The notes beneath the pieces were generated by a model, which worked only from the letters and a program-made list of their open reading frames with translations, searched no databases and had not been told where the DNA came from. A stretch of 64,000 bases of DNA from positions 19,277,412-19,341,411 of the forward strand of contig NC_135772.1 of the NCBI RefSeq assembly GCF_028453695.1. Direction: 5' to 3'. Positions 24,639-36,266 of this stretch are shown here, piece by piece (position 1 is the stretch's first letter; each line of letters begins with the position of its first letter). A program made the position numbers and the translations under genes. This DNA is from Augochlora pura. Its lineage: Eukaryota; Arthropoda; Insecta; Hymenoptera; Halictidae.

Positions 24639-25753
24639 GTTATTTAAACAATATATACAACCGGTTGTTTAGAGTCTAAACTTTGGATAACCAAAAACTC
24701 TCTTTAGAATTGTCTCGATATCAAAACATTAAATGCATCGATATATAATACAATGTAGTTGTCCATCTATGATATCCAAAGAAACATCAGCTCGGACTGT
24801 ATCAGACGCCTTTTAATTTCTGATTGGCGGCAACTGCTTCCAATAGGAAAGGCTGACATATCTGCGTATAAAAAATGTAATGAAAAACACGAATAAAATT
24901 ATTTTTTAATATGTATTACAATAGCTGTTATGATAATTAATATTTATGATAATAAAAATCTTGAAATTTAGGTACAGTGATGTCTTACCATACTGTTCCA
25001 TTTCTCTACCTCACCATGTTGCGCCTCTTTATCCCCACCATTTTAATGCGCATCCAGCTTCGCGCGGTTCGTTTAAAAACATAGCAGGAGGCATATACTC
25101 CACGGTGACGCAACGCGCAATGTTACATCGGTCGTCGGTGTGACTGGTACCGTCTGCGGTTGCGTTGATGTGCTCTCTTGCTCGCTCGTTGTTTCTTCTC
25201 TTTATCTAAAACCATGATGGCAGCACTGCTTAGCTGTGGAGCTTCAACCAATCAGAGAAAGGCAATCTCTGTACCGTACCTCAGATTTCTGAGCCCTTTG
25301 CCCCTGGCACGGTGAGGCTACTACTGTGCCCACTTAAAAGCCCTTTATAGATGGCATTGTCGGCATACTCTGTTCTGCGAACAGAGACTCGATCAGATTC
25401 GATGTTCGGGTACAATCAAAGCAACCCTTTTATTATCTAATGACTAATGTATTAAACAATATTTTTAAGAAATGTTTGTAAATAATCATCTGTGTAAATA
25501 TACACATAATGAACAGCCACAGTGAAATAACAGTGCATCACTTATGTTGTTTCTCCTAACAACTCGTCGAATTCAAAAGAATTACAAATATATAATAGCA
25601 TAGCTATTGATACTTTTAAAATATCCATATAAAAATGTACGTATCTTTTTTTGAGAGCCTCGAACAAGGGTCTCATCATTTTACTTTTGATACATGAATA
25701 TAAGTTAGAATTTGTACGACATAAAATTCTATAATCATATTTTCTGTTCGTAG
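24639..25753. promoter_or_regulatory. Divergent promoter region of mRpL52 and the zinc-finger gene
   Basis: This 1.1-kb region separates two divergent genes. It holds two CCAAT boxes in opposite orientation: ATTGG at 24823-24827, facing mRpL52, and CCAAT at 25248-25252, both inside a shared CCAATCAGA word. A 27-base module at 25030-25056 (core CCATTTTAATGCGCATCCA) recurs in the divergent region near 31.5 kb. The part around 25.0-25.3 kb is richer in G+C than its flanks. TAG just before ATG 25754 looks like a splice acceptor, so the zinc-finger gene probably has an untranslated first exon here. CCAAT boxes bind NF-Y in general; the role of the module is inference. Confidence 0.5.
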
Positions 25754-27200
25754 ATGTTTAATCCTGTACAAATAAAACATGAATACATAAGTATAGAAGA
25801 TGTTAATATTAATAACAGAATCAATGTATCATTGGATAATTCCTCGTATCCGTTCAATGGTGCTGGCGTCGAATACAAATACAATCAATTACCACAATTT
25901 TGGAGTCATGCACAGTTGTCCAACGAGATACAATCGAAGACTGAAATTCATGGACAACAAAATTTGTTTCAAATGGAAGTGGGTTTTATTATATTGCTTC
26001 GTAAAGTGTATAATTTCATACAAAAATGCTAATTATTGTAACTGGAGCTCTTACTATCGTTCGAATGTCCAAATTGGAGTACATCGTGTATTCAAATATA
26101 TCTACATAATTGGATACACTTATGTCATTCATATCAGAAAGAGTCAATATGTTTAAGCACTTAAGTGCTCTTTGGACAGTAAGAGCTCTAATTGAAACTC
26201 AAATTTCATAAGTACTGTAGTTATTAAGATAATGACAAGCCACACACCGTGATATACCACTGAATATTTGTAAATGTTTCAGGAAAATGATCCCACCGCA
26301 TACATGAAAGATTATATGCAAAACGGTATGATGTTCCAGACAAATCAGGAAATCGGTGCGAATCAGAATCATACGACTCAACGATATCACGTAAATCCTA
26401 CTCGAAAGCCTGAACATCCACAAATTCCCCAAGAAACGCAACAACCGAAACATGTAAATCAAATGATAACTACGTCCGAACCGGTGTCTTCGATAAAAAC
26501 GAACCGTCCCGGGAGACCGCCGAAAACCTCTTCCGAATTGAACGTAGGGAAAAAATTTAAATGCCAGTGCGAAATATGTTTCAAAGAGTTCGGGCACAAA
26601 AGCAACTTGTTCATACACATGAGGACTCATAACGGGGAACGACCATACAAATGCAGTCAATGCGAGAAGTGTTTTACTCATAGCGGGAATTTGGCAATCC
26701 ATATGAGAACGCATTCCGGTGAACGACCTTACGGCTGTCAGATATGTGGAAAAATGTTCAGTCACAGTGGAAATTTGTCGACACATTTAAGGACTCATTC
26801 GGGAGTCAAACCGTATAAATGTAGTATTTGTGGTAAAGAATTCAGGCACAGTGGAAATTTATCCATACACGAAAGGATACATTCCGGAATCAAGCCATTT
26901 CAATGTAAAGTTTGCGGAAAGGATTTTTATCACAGTGGAAATTTAACAACTCATATGAAGAAGCATACCATAGGTACTTATGCTAGTGTTAATCAGTGCG
27001 AGACTAACGACGATCCGGCGATGCCTGCTACAGTAAACTTTAATGATACCGCATCTTTAAATGCATTTGCAAATAACGTACCATTAAATTCATCAACCGA
27101 TATAAAAGTGATATCTAATGCAAGCAACATTGTTCCTATAAAACACGAAAGTACTGATGAAGGAATAACGAACGGTATTGAAATGTTAACATCAACTTAA
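25754..27200 (+). CDS. C2H2 zinc-finger protein with five tandem fingers and AT-hook-like motif
   Basis: Two coding exons, 25754-25978 and 26283-27200, join in phase 0 to 380 codons. Residues 1-145 are polar and Asn/Gln-rich. RPGRPPK at about 150-156 resembles an AT-hook. Five contiguous C2H2 fingers follow from about 171 to 303, with a 28-residue repeat and linkers such as HNGERPY, HSGERPY and HSGVKPY. The tail is Asn/Thr-rich and ends with a short acidic stretch. Fingers 2-5 share the helix start HSGNL and finger 1 has HKSNL. The protein is most likely a nuclear DNA-binding factor. I do not recognise a specific Drosophila orthologue, and crooked-legs or generic zinc-finger names would be guesses. 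An acceptor-like TAG immediately precedes the ATG, so the true first exon may be upstream and could add residues. Confidence 0.85.
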
Positions 27201-28508
27201 GCATGCATTGACTATACATGCATATATATGCATGTATTAAAATATACAGAATTAATCAACGACCATAGCCATAAGAATGTCTACAAATGTATAAACATAT
27301 ATTTTTGGAATTACATATAATTTCGTTCACAATATCGTTATGTAAAATACAGGATATGTGCAATTTCAGATAACATTTGTAATGAATTTATTGCTATAGC
27401 ATAAAATTATACAATTGTATAATAAGCATACTTTTCCATTTCAGATATTTTATTTACTCAATTTGCTAAAACATTTTACTATTAGTTTCCATTTTATTGC
27501 GAACTATTTATTAACAAACAATTACTTTATTATACAACTGAATATGCTTTAAATAAATTTGTATATATCAATGATTTGTTAACATATTTATTCTGTTCAT
27601 AAAATGAATAACAATTCTTCTACATGCATCCAGTTACAAATAATATTTCTTGCCGTAATTGCACTTCGGATTATTCTATACATTATTTTGATAATGTATA
27701 TCAATAATGCAACATAAATATATATATATATGATATACATATTATAATGTATTTGTGTTATGAATTATTCTTGTATATGTGTATATAAATATTTGTGCTC
27801 AATGAATTTCAAGGTACATTGAATGTACTTGTTTTATATATTATCTATTTGGAATGTAAATAATAACAATAGTCTCTGTTTATATTTCATAATGTATAAA
27901 AATAAATTTCTATTCGATACACGTTGTCTAATACATTGTCGAATTTCACTACGAACAGTTTCTGAGAGTTTAATGCTCCATAAAATACTACTATACTGTA
28001 ACTTTTAAGATCGAAGCAGAGATATAGCAATTTTTGGTAACAATTCGAAGTCCTTGCAGTTTCTTCGCAAATAATACAAAAACTTATATAATTGGCTCGA
28101 ATTAATATTAATTTGCTTACGCTATATATATAATATATACTTCCGTGAATAATATACGAGATATATTCACGTCTGTTTAAAAAATCATTGGTATAGACTA
28201 GGATAAACGTAAAATCATGATTATAATTTTTTTTCCTGTTCAGTTAGTCATTGTTAAATGCTGATACTAGTTAATATAATAACTGCTTTATGGTATACTA
28301 TAATCGTAATTTCATAAATTGAGCTATTATTCGCCTTTATAAATGAATTTCAAGAGTATTTCAAATAATTCGTATTTATACTTGTGGTTTGTTAATCGTG
28401 TTAAAGTCCGTTCAATTTTATATCTAAAAACCACAAGTTAATACTGAGTGCATTGGGTAGAAAATCTCAAAATTGTGCGATGTATAATTCCGTACACGTT
28501 CGATTACT
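27201..28508. other. Convergent intergenic region between zinc-finger gene and NUDT18
   Basis: Very AT-rich, with short TA runs (for example 27718-27733) and no coding frame. It probably consists of the two 3'UTRs. Several AATAAA-like words exist, but none can be chosen as the used site. Confidence 0.5.
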
Positions 28509-30418
28509 TTATCGTATAACGTTTAAAGGCAGCGTCATATTTCTTGGCAAACGGTAAGATATTTTTGTGGCTACGTTATCGGGCAATTCGCGCCAAATAT
28601 ACTTTCCGATAGTAGGTATATCCTCCACGGGAAGCTTGAACGATACCAGCAATGTTAAACAAAGTCCATCTCCTTCTTGTTCTCCGCTAAATTCTACAGA
28701 CAATATTCCATGCGGCTTGTGCTGCGGAACTCCGCTGCCAAATAGTTCCTGCAATAATAATTTGATAAAAATTTCATTCTAGTTCTGTTCACGTTGTTTA
28801 ATTTTATGCACAAGACAACACAACTTACTTCCATGAAATTATGCAAGGTAGAAAGGAGACTACAATTTGGATTAATTTCACAAGTCGGCAAATAAGCCAG
28901 TTCCGTGTTCGATACAAGAACGTGTAACTTGTTCCTGTTGATAAAGCGTATCTTCAGATTTTTCTATATATGAATTACGTATATCATTGTTATGGTTAAT
29001 AATTAAATATTAGCACTTGTTGTCGAGAAATTCATTAATTAATTTACTGACTTTAGAATCCATTAGAGATATAAGTTTGAAAGATGTTATTAGAGTATAT
29101 TATTTAAAGTTCCAATCGAAGATATGTTAAGAGTACTGGACGATTAGGATTGAGAGCAAATAAATCAGAAAATGTACAAGATAATTAGTATTAAAGAAGT
29201 GAAATTATTGTCGTAATTGTATATGTACAGTGCATGTGCGTGTCGTGTACCTAGTTATACTCCAATCTAAGCCTTCATCCACAATCATAGTCATAGTCAG
29301 ATTGTTGTTGTTCTGTTATGTAAACTACCACCAGTGACCTTATACTGAAAGCGCAAATACTAAAGAGAAAACAAGCATAAGCAATAATATATACAGGGTA
29401 AGCAACAAATTTTAATAATTCATACTTGTCCAACAATAGGAATGTGATTACCCTGTACATATGACAAATAAATTTCAAATAAAACATAATATAAATTATA
29501 AAAGAAGGTATTGTTTCAATTGTATGTTAACTCACGTTGCTCTCTTTTTTGAAGTAATTACAAGTCTCAGCAATAATTTGTTTAATGACTTAGTAGCTGG
29601 AATTAAATTGGGATAGTGCAACGTATCCTTGTTCATAATATATGATTTTGCTTTTTCTATTAGAGGAACGATATCATTCGCTCTGAGGGTCAGATCGCTT
29701 ATATTTTGCACCCAGCTAGCTTGCAACGATTCCTTATTTGCTTCCTCTAACGTTTTCAGTTTACCACCAATTATCTGACCAGTGAAAACAAACCGAAACC
29801 ATGAACCAACCGCACATTCGATTAATATCAGTGTTTCTGGCTCCATTACAAGGCCCGTTTCTTCAAGAACTTCCCGCTTAACAGCATCCAATAAATTTTC
29901 ATCGGGTTGGACTCTACCAGCCGGTAAATACCATTTACCATTGCAACAGGCTTTCGCTTCCTGCATCATCAATACATCTCCGTGTTCGTTTATAACAACA
30001 GCAGCAACAATGTATGCCACAGTCTTTTGACAAATGGGCACATAATTGCTGGGCGTTTTCGATCCTAAAACATGTATTATTTTTTCAGAGACCGTTATCA
30101 ATGTAAATACGCTGCAAACAACTTTTATATACACTATCAATTCATATATAAATCGGTGCTATTCTTAATAAATCGTGTAACATATTTATGACGTTTGATT
30201 AGAATGATTGAAGTATCGTTTGATCGAAGTTTTTGAATTCGCAATGTTCGAATGTAACAAATAATATTTCAATGCAATTAGAGTAAAAAGTCGTGTAAAA
30301 TATATTTTTTACCTAATACGTCAGTTTGTGCGGCATGGAGTGCTTCGTGCGTGTCATCGATCTCTAAGGAATTCCCAGATAATAATAGTTCGATTTGTTT
30401 CTCGACAGTTAAAGACAT
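28509..30418 (-). CDS. NUDT18: NUDT18-type Nudix hydrolase (8-oxo-dGDP phosphatase family)
   Basis: Four exons on the - strand: 30313-30418 (ATG), 29536-30064, 28829-28934 and 28509-28748, joining to 326 codons against 323 in human. The Nudix box lies at about residues 85-107, with all key positions present: G at 85, E at 91, and REVLEETGL at 99-107. Upstream VAYIVAAVVIN and MQEAKACCNGKWYLPAGR match NUDT18. LRANDIVPLIE and SLQASW are further family marks. The C-terminal region, in exons 3 and 4, follows the human pattern (VLVSNTELAYLP; GDGLCLTLLVSF; WREL). Human NUDT18 hydrolyses oxidised guanine nucleoside diphosphates to monophosphates and so cleans the nucleotide pool. The exon 3 acceptor (CAACAG at 28935) was chosen because it alone keeps the frame; a nearby TAG acceptor would give a stop. 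Confidence 0.9.
29392..29457. mobile_element. Miniature inverted-repeat element with TA flanks inside NUDT18 intron
   Basis: The sequence starts TACAGGGTAA (29392-29401) and ends TTACCCTGTA (29448-29457). This gives eight-base inverted ends CAGGGTAA flanked by TA on both sides, as expected for a Tc1/mariner-type insertion. The length is 66 bases including TA. There is no coding capacity. It lies in the second intron of NUDT18. The family name is not known to me. Confidence 0.6.
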
Positions 30419-31947
30419 GTTGCCGGGAACGTCGCACAACTTTTAATTTATGTATGAAGGATATATCGAAAACTGTATATTAAATATAACGGATCATTCC
30501 TGCTGTCCTAACCATAGACAAGGTTATAAACAAAGTGAAAGTGTCAATGAACAGACATGATTTAATTAGACGTCTGCATCCGGGTGCAATTTTATCTATG
30601 CCAATTCTGTTCAGTCGGACCACTTGCATTCCTATGCGAATCAAATTCCCTATGCGCTTTAGGAATATCGGCCGTTATGTTTCTACCAGATCCGTATTTC
30701 GTTAGATAAAAGTTGAAACGATTCGGTACACCGAGATGCGAAGTTACTTATAGAAAAAGAAACAAAAAATTTTAGTACCGATTTAGAATGACTCGTAAAT
30801 GTATTTTTGAGACCTTTTAAAAATGATAAAATCGGAATGTTGACATATGTGCGAAGGATTATGCTCAGGTACAACTATGTTTGTTCGCCCTCGTTGTTCT
30901 CCCCTCAAAGGAAAGCGGTCAGTAAATGTAGACATATTTACAACCTGACACGCATTCGACTGTCAACGCTCTATTCCTCTGATGAAGGACTTTTGTCTGT
31001 ATTCATTTATAACCCTAAGACCCTTGAGGGACGTCGTAAAGACCTTTGTTCAATCCGCTATTTTATTGCTGGTAATCTTATTCATTGTTCCGTTACCCAG
31101 ATGGGTTTTATTGCTGTTTAATATAGCATTCATTCGTATGCTACCTGGTGTTTGAATAATGCGCCTATCCCGGCGATGGGTATTATTAAAATAGCGGCAA
31201 TCTGGGTTCTCTCGACATTATGGAAAAATTCTCTTCATTGGTTTTCGGATATCCGCTTCTGATTTACTACTTCTCCTTTTGAATTCAGAACCCTTCTCCG
31301 AAATTTCCGCGATTCAATACAGAACGATATTATGTTTTATTACATACACATCTAATTAACCTTGCCTTACCACAGTACAGTTACGGGCCCTACTACTGTT
31401 CATTTTCAAGCCTTAGCTTGATCGTTCGACAAGGGGCGGTATAGAAACTTTCTTTGTTTTGATTGGCTGACGGTTTGCTACTACCGAGGCAGGACCCGCC
31501 GTGGATTGGATGTGCAGTAAAATGATGGGGGATGCGCGGACACTGCTCAGGTAGTAAGTAAACTGTCTCTGAGCTGGATATCCCCTCCATTTTACTGCGC
31601 ATACAACTCGCAATAGAGCCTATCTCTTTTTTTAATCGTCAGCCAATCAGAACAAAGAAAATTTCTACGTCGAGCCTCGCTAACGATAAAGCTTGTGGAT
31701 GGAGATATGTTAGGAGTAGGGCTCGTTACTGTATCAAGCTAGTGCAAGAAACATCCGTAGAGGGCTACATGGTTCGCAGAACGAATGGAAAGAGTGTAGT
31801 CTACGTACGCTGCTTGCACACTGCACATTGTGTGGTATAGCATTGCTGCGTCTTTCAGTAGGGAATGAACAGGATTTAACGAAGGTTCGATAGTAGTTCA
31901 TGTGAGATTTAAGTGGTGAATTAAGTGGGTTTGTAAAGCGTAACCAG
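30419..31947. promoter_or_regulatory. Divergent promoter region of NUDT18 and ANKRD54-like gene
   Basis: 1.5 kb between two divergently transcribed genes, with no coding exon recognised. The right half carries a large inverted repeat (31442-31667) with CCAAT boxes in both arms, listed separately. Sequence from about 31670 to the ATG at 31948 is the likely 5'UTR of the ANKRD54-like gene. The left part (30800-31140) has an open frame on the + strand without known similarity, which I treat as noncoding. Confidence 0.5.
31442..31667. repeat. Imperfect inverted repeat containing two CCAAT boxes and two CCATTTTACTGC modules
   Basis: Outer arms 31442-31472 and 31637-31667 are reverse complements at 29 of 31 positions and contain GATTGGCTGACG on one side and CGTCAGCCAATC on the other. 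Inner blocks at 31514-31533 and about 31580-31598 also match in inverted orientation (GCAGTAAAATG and CATTTTACTGC). Outer and inner blocks are at nearly the same distance in both arms (about 72 and 69 bases). The connecting sequence has diverged. It could be a symmetric bidirectional promoter or an old foldback element taken into a promoter. Confidence 0.85.
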
Positions 31948-33223
31948 ATGTCTGAATGTAAAATGACATCGATGGATTCTGGAGTGGAAATGGGCAACGA
32001 TTCGAACGACAGTTCGATCACGCAGCACGAGAATCTGTCGGTAAGCCAGATGAGTACTGTCAACTCTACTGTAGCTACAGCACCAACAACAACAATAACA
32101 ACCTCGTTGACAACAACGTCTAACTGCGAGAGCGGATCGAATACTTCCTTTATTCTAGCGAAGTCTTTCAGCTCGTATTTGCCGATCTCGTCTTTCTCCA
32201 CGTTTCAAAGCTCCACAGATATCGAAAATAATAAAATTTCGTTGCCAATAAGTACGTCATTACAGCACAATTACGAAGCTTTCCACGAGGTAATATTATT
32301 TCAGTTAAATGTTAAACAATTTCTGAACACATTTTTATCAACAGATTATTTGTTACAGAGTTTGAAGCTGCAGAATCTTCCGTGTGCGTATTCAAAGTCC
32401 GCAAACGTTATAAGATACAGTATGTAATTTTTCAAAGTGTATTTTGTGCGATGTATGTAGCAAATTATTTATACGTGTATTCTCTTTTTTTTCAAGAACC
32501 TCATTCTGGTAAAGTTAAATCATTTGTTTCGTCGCCAAATCGTCGTGATCGATGTTGGCCGTATTACAGTCAAATAAAGAAAACCACAGGTGTTAAAATG
32601 CAAGTGGCAGCAGGCACGAATAATACAGAGGCGATGGAGAGGATGTTAGACAATGGAGTATCTCCAAATGTTACGAATTCAAAGGGGCAGACACCTTTGC
32701 ACGTTGCTTGTAGCAAGTAAGTCTTTAAATATGTTAAACTAATGCTTGAAGTTAGCTGGATGCTGGCGCAAGATTGATACTTGTGCCTAAAGTGCCAATA
32801 TAAGCTATAATTATATTTTTTTGTATCAATAGTGGTTACGCAGAAATGGTGGAGTTATTACTGAGACACGGTGCAAATCCCAATTCTCGTGACAGTGCAG
32901 GCAACACTCCGCTACAGTTGGCGTCGCTGACTTGTTGCGTGTCTGTTGCATCACGTCTCTTGAAAGATGTTGTGAAGTTTGTGCCTCAAGACAGAGATTA
33001 TTACAATACGCTGCAATTGTCGCAAGAGAAGTTAATGTTATTTCCGAATATATATACCGATTCTACAATAGGTAATATACAAAGGGTTACAGAGCAGATT
33101 CATGAAATAATTAATTTGTTATTAAGTTATCTGCAAGAACTAAAGAACTCTCAAGACCCTGTAGAAACGTTGAGTACATTTTATTCGCGTTTATCATTGT
33201 CAAATGCATCCAAGCAGATCTAA
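31948..33223 (+). CDS. ANKRD54: Ankyrin-repeat protein, ANKRD54-like
   Basis: Four exons: 31948-32289 (ATG), 32359-32419, 32497-32716 and 32833-33223, joining to 337 codons. The N-terminal 114 residues are Ser/Thr-rich and disordered-looking. Ankyrin repeats begin at AAGTNNTEAMERMLDNG and continue with GQTPLHVACSNGYAEMV, ELLLRHGANPNSRD and AGNTPLQLASLTCCVSV. The C-terminal helix (EQIHEIINLLLSYLQEL) corresponds to the VKQIIHMLREYLERL helix of human ANKRD54. That protein is a shuttling adaptor for the kinase Lyn and other partners. About three repeats are recognisable. Exon 2 is the weak point: two adjacent acceptors (32358 and 32360) exist, and only the first keeps the downstream frame when intron 32420-32496 is removed. 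The gene shares a divergent promoter region with NUDT18. Confidence 0.82.
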
Positions 33224-34363
33224 GACAGCACAAAAGACTTGTTGATTAATTTGATCTCTCTTTATATTACGAGTTAAATGTTTGCCGTCGTCGTATTGTC
33301 AATTTCATTGACAAACTACACAGAATGCGGAATTGATTAAGAGAGTAATACCTTATTTTATCAATTATGCAGCAATGAATTTTAGTTGCATATTTCATAT
33401 AATTGTGGGAGAATTTTATTTTCAATTTTCACGTTGAGTAGCGTTTAAAATATTTTACTTAAAAGATCGTAAAAATTATAACTGAATCACATCAGGAAGA
33501 CTGAAAATACTGTTAAAAGTCCATTATTAAACTTTAATAATCTCTTTGTAAGTTGTATTTTCTTGGTTTCTTAATTCATTTTTTTTTAACAAATGTTCTG
33601 AAGCAAGAAACATTCGTGTTAAATATATATATTTAGCACAGATTACTATCGCTGACGGTCATAAAAGAAACTAAATTTTAGGATGATCGTAAATTAATTT
33701 ATTCACTTATTAGTTACGTAAGTTTAACTCGTAGGATTTTGCAGAAATCATTCTTTTACGTTTGAGTAATGTTTTTAACAGTTCAAGACATAACTTTTTT
33801 CAAATACCGACGAAAGCTGTAAGCCGAAAGGTTTATTGTATGTAGATATTTATAAGAAAGAATTGCTATATGTTTTTTTTTATATTCATACTCTAATGCA
33901 CACACATCTTTAAGTTTATATTATTTGGTACCGAGTAAGTGTAATTTTCCGCAGAAAACAGTTTTTCTTTAAGTAGCATCATTGCTGCATCAGTTTGTAT
34001 TTGTTTTCTATTTTGCAGCTGAATTGCTACTGTATAAAAATGAGATAAACTATAAGCACTACACATTTATCTGTTTGAGTATTCTACTCGAGAGTGTGAA
34101 ATTTGTGTAATAGATTAATCTATGTAACGATTGCACTGATATTAAACTTGAAAGATGCAGTTCGCTAACGTGGAAAAATAAACGGTTGGCAGAGCCAACT
34201 TTTCCAACATTTGGAATAATACAATTGTTTTAGCACACTTTACGATGGAACGAATGTTGAACACACTACACACTTTTGCTGCATGAACATACAATATTTA
34301 ATTAAGACAAACTGTACCAGCTAGTACCAGCTCTTCGTTTGGAAACGGAGTTATGTAAATAAT

Positions 34364-34496
34364 TTCTGTAACTATTTCATACTTTCTGTACATATGTAAT
34401 TGTCTCATTAAAAATGAGAGAATTACTCTCTATATATATGTCCCTATCAAAATGATAAAATTACTTATGTGCAGAAAGTATGAAATAGTTACAGAA
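34364..34496. repeat. Near-perfect inverted repeat with 38-bp arms
   Basis: Arms 34364-34401 and 34459-34496 are reverse complements at 36 of 38 positions, separated by 57 bases. The loop contains a second small hairpin (CTCATT, then AAATGAG). The transcript would form a long stem. The two mismatches suggest a fairly recent origin or selection on pairing. The arms have no similarity to the other foldbacks in this window. A miniature foldback transposon or a structured RNA are both possible. Confidence 0.9.
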
Positions 34497-36266
34497 TAAT
34501 ATATATATATTATATATAGCACATATATATCTTCCCCGTAAACTATCAAACATATTGAAAGGAATTATTGATTTTGTACACTAATATTTTACAAAGGCCT
34601 TTAATTTCTTGTTACTATGTTTTTGTCATTACTAAGGACTACGGAGGACGCATTATCATTAAACTGCGGATGTTCATGCACTTATAACATATTTTATCGA
34701 AAATCGGTGCAACTAAGTGTTTGACCTGTTTATTGACCATTAACATTCGTAGTCCGTTCGACATAGAAGAATAGAGACTTGGGTTATTATTCTAACTAGC
34801 GTTTAAAGTGAGGAACATACTACTTTTCTTGTACTAAATATTAGTAATAAATAAATTATAAATTGATACATCTGAACTATTGCGTTTTTTCTTAACCCGT
34901 TTTCGTGCAAGGTGTTTCGTGTACAAACAATACAGGAGTCATTGTAAGACATATTATATGACCGAACAAGGACGGAGTGTGTTTCATGCGGTTTTAAGGA
35001 TCTACAGAATAATAATCTGTTTTATACTATGAAATTTATTATCGTCTACAATTATTATTCTGTTCAATAATTTTTATTAAAGTCAACATTAACGGAGGAT
35101 TTTCACTTTTAAAAACATTAACGATTATTTCCGCGAAAAAGTGCGGAATAACAAAAGTACATATACATGGACTTTTTATATATACACTTTTTAAGGATGA
35201 CAAATAAGTTTCACTTCGAGTGGCAACGGAGCATATCTGAAACAAGTGTGCTACTAAACGTTCCTTTTTAATTAAATAATTCTTCTAATTTACAATCGGC
35301 GAATTCAATCTTTTCGTATCATTAAAACTGGAAAACAGACAAACGTTACAATGTTGCTTACTAGCGCAATTGAAATTTAAATCAGAGCGTTGTGTCTTCT
35401 GTGATTGTCTGTGAATTAAAAATGAAACTATTTAAATATTCTCGTTCTTTACAAAATTCATTAAATAGAAATTATTGCGATTCATTTTTGTTTTAACAAA
35501 AATAGTAACCATTTACAAAATTCATTGTTCCGCACAGTACAAAAATTAACATAACGGCACTTATGCATAATTTATTAAAGTTGTAATCGCTTTACAAATT
35601 ATGTACGAGCGTGTTCTATACATTCGTAATACAGCCTATATAAACATAAAATTTGGCATAAGAAGGATAATTAAAAAAAATCATATATTAATAATAGACG
35701 ATTAACCTCGCGCGTATCTTGGCACAAATTTACAATCGCCGGAATTCTGTGCAATATAATTTATACAAAACTAATAAATGTCACGTTTGCACGCGTTCAA
35801 CAGAAATCGTTATTTTTTTGTTGGCGTGCTCGTGAACTAGGAAACACAGAAAAAAATGCATGTCAAAAGCTCTTTTTCTCGATATCAAAGTGCGCAATTC
35901 AATAACAATATATAAGATAACTTTGCAAGTATATCTTATTATAATATAATCATTTTAATATCTTTTTTTCTAATACAATATCAAATATTTTCTCTTGCGA
36001 TTCGTAATTATACTTTATTTACAAATATTGTTTACGCAATATATCTATATGCTCATGATTAGGTATGACATTTTTAAATATGTCGTATGCTACTTCGATA
36101 ATCATGATATGTTCTTACGTCGGATAATGTAGTTAACAATATTCTAAAAAAATACTTCAAATATGAGCATAAGACAAGAAGCTATTGTAAACTCTAAACT
36201 CGTACCGAAAGACTGACTTTTTATTTTCTCATAAATAGTAAATGCGACTCGCTAAATATACAATAT

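Noticed and set aside
30807..31121. 104-codon open frame on the + strand between NUDT18 and the ANKRD54-like gene
   Set aside because: No known similarity, AT-rich codons and no splice partner. A decayed transposon piece is possible but cannot be supported.
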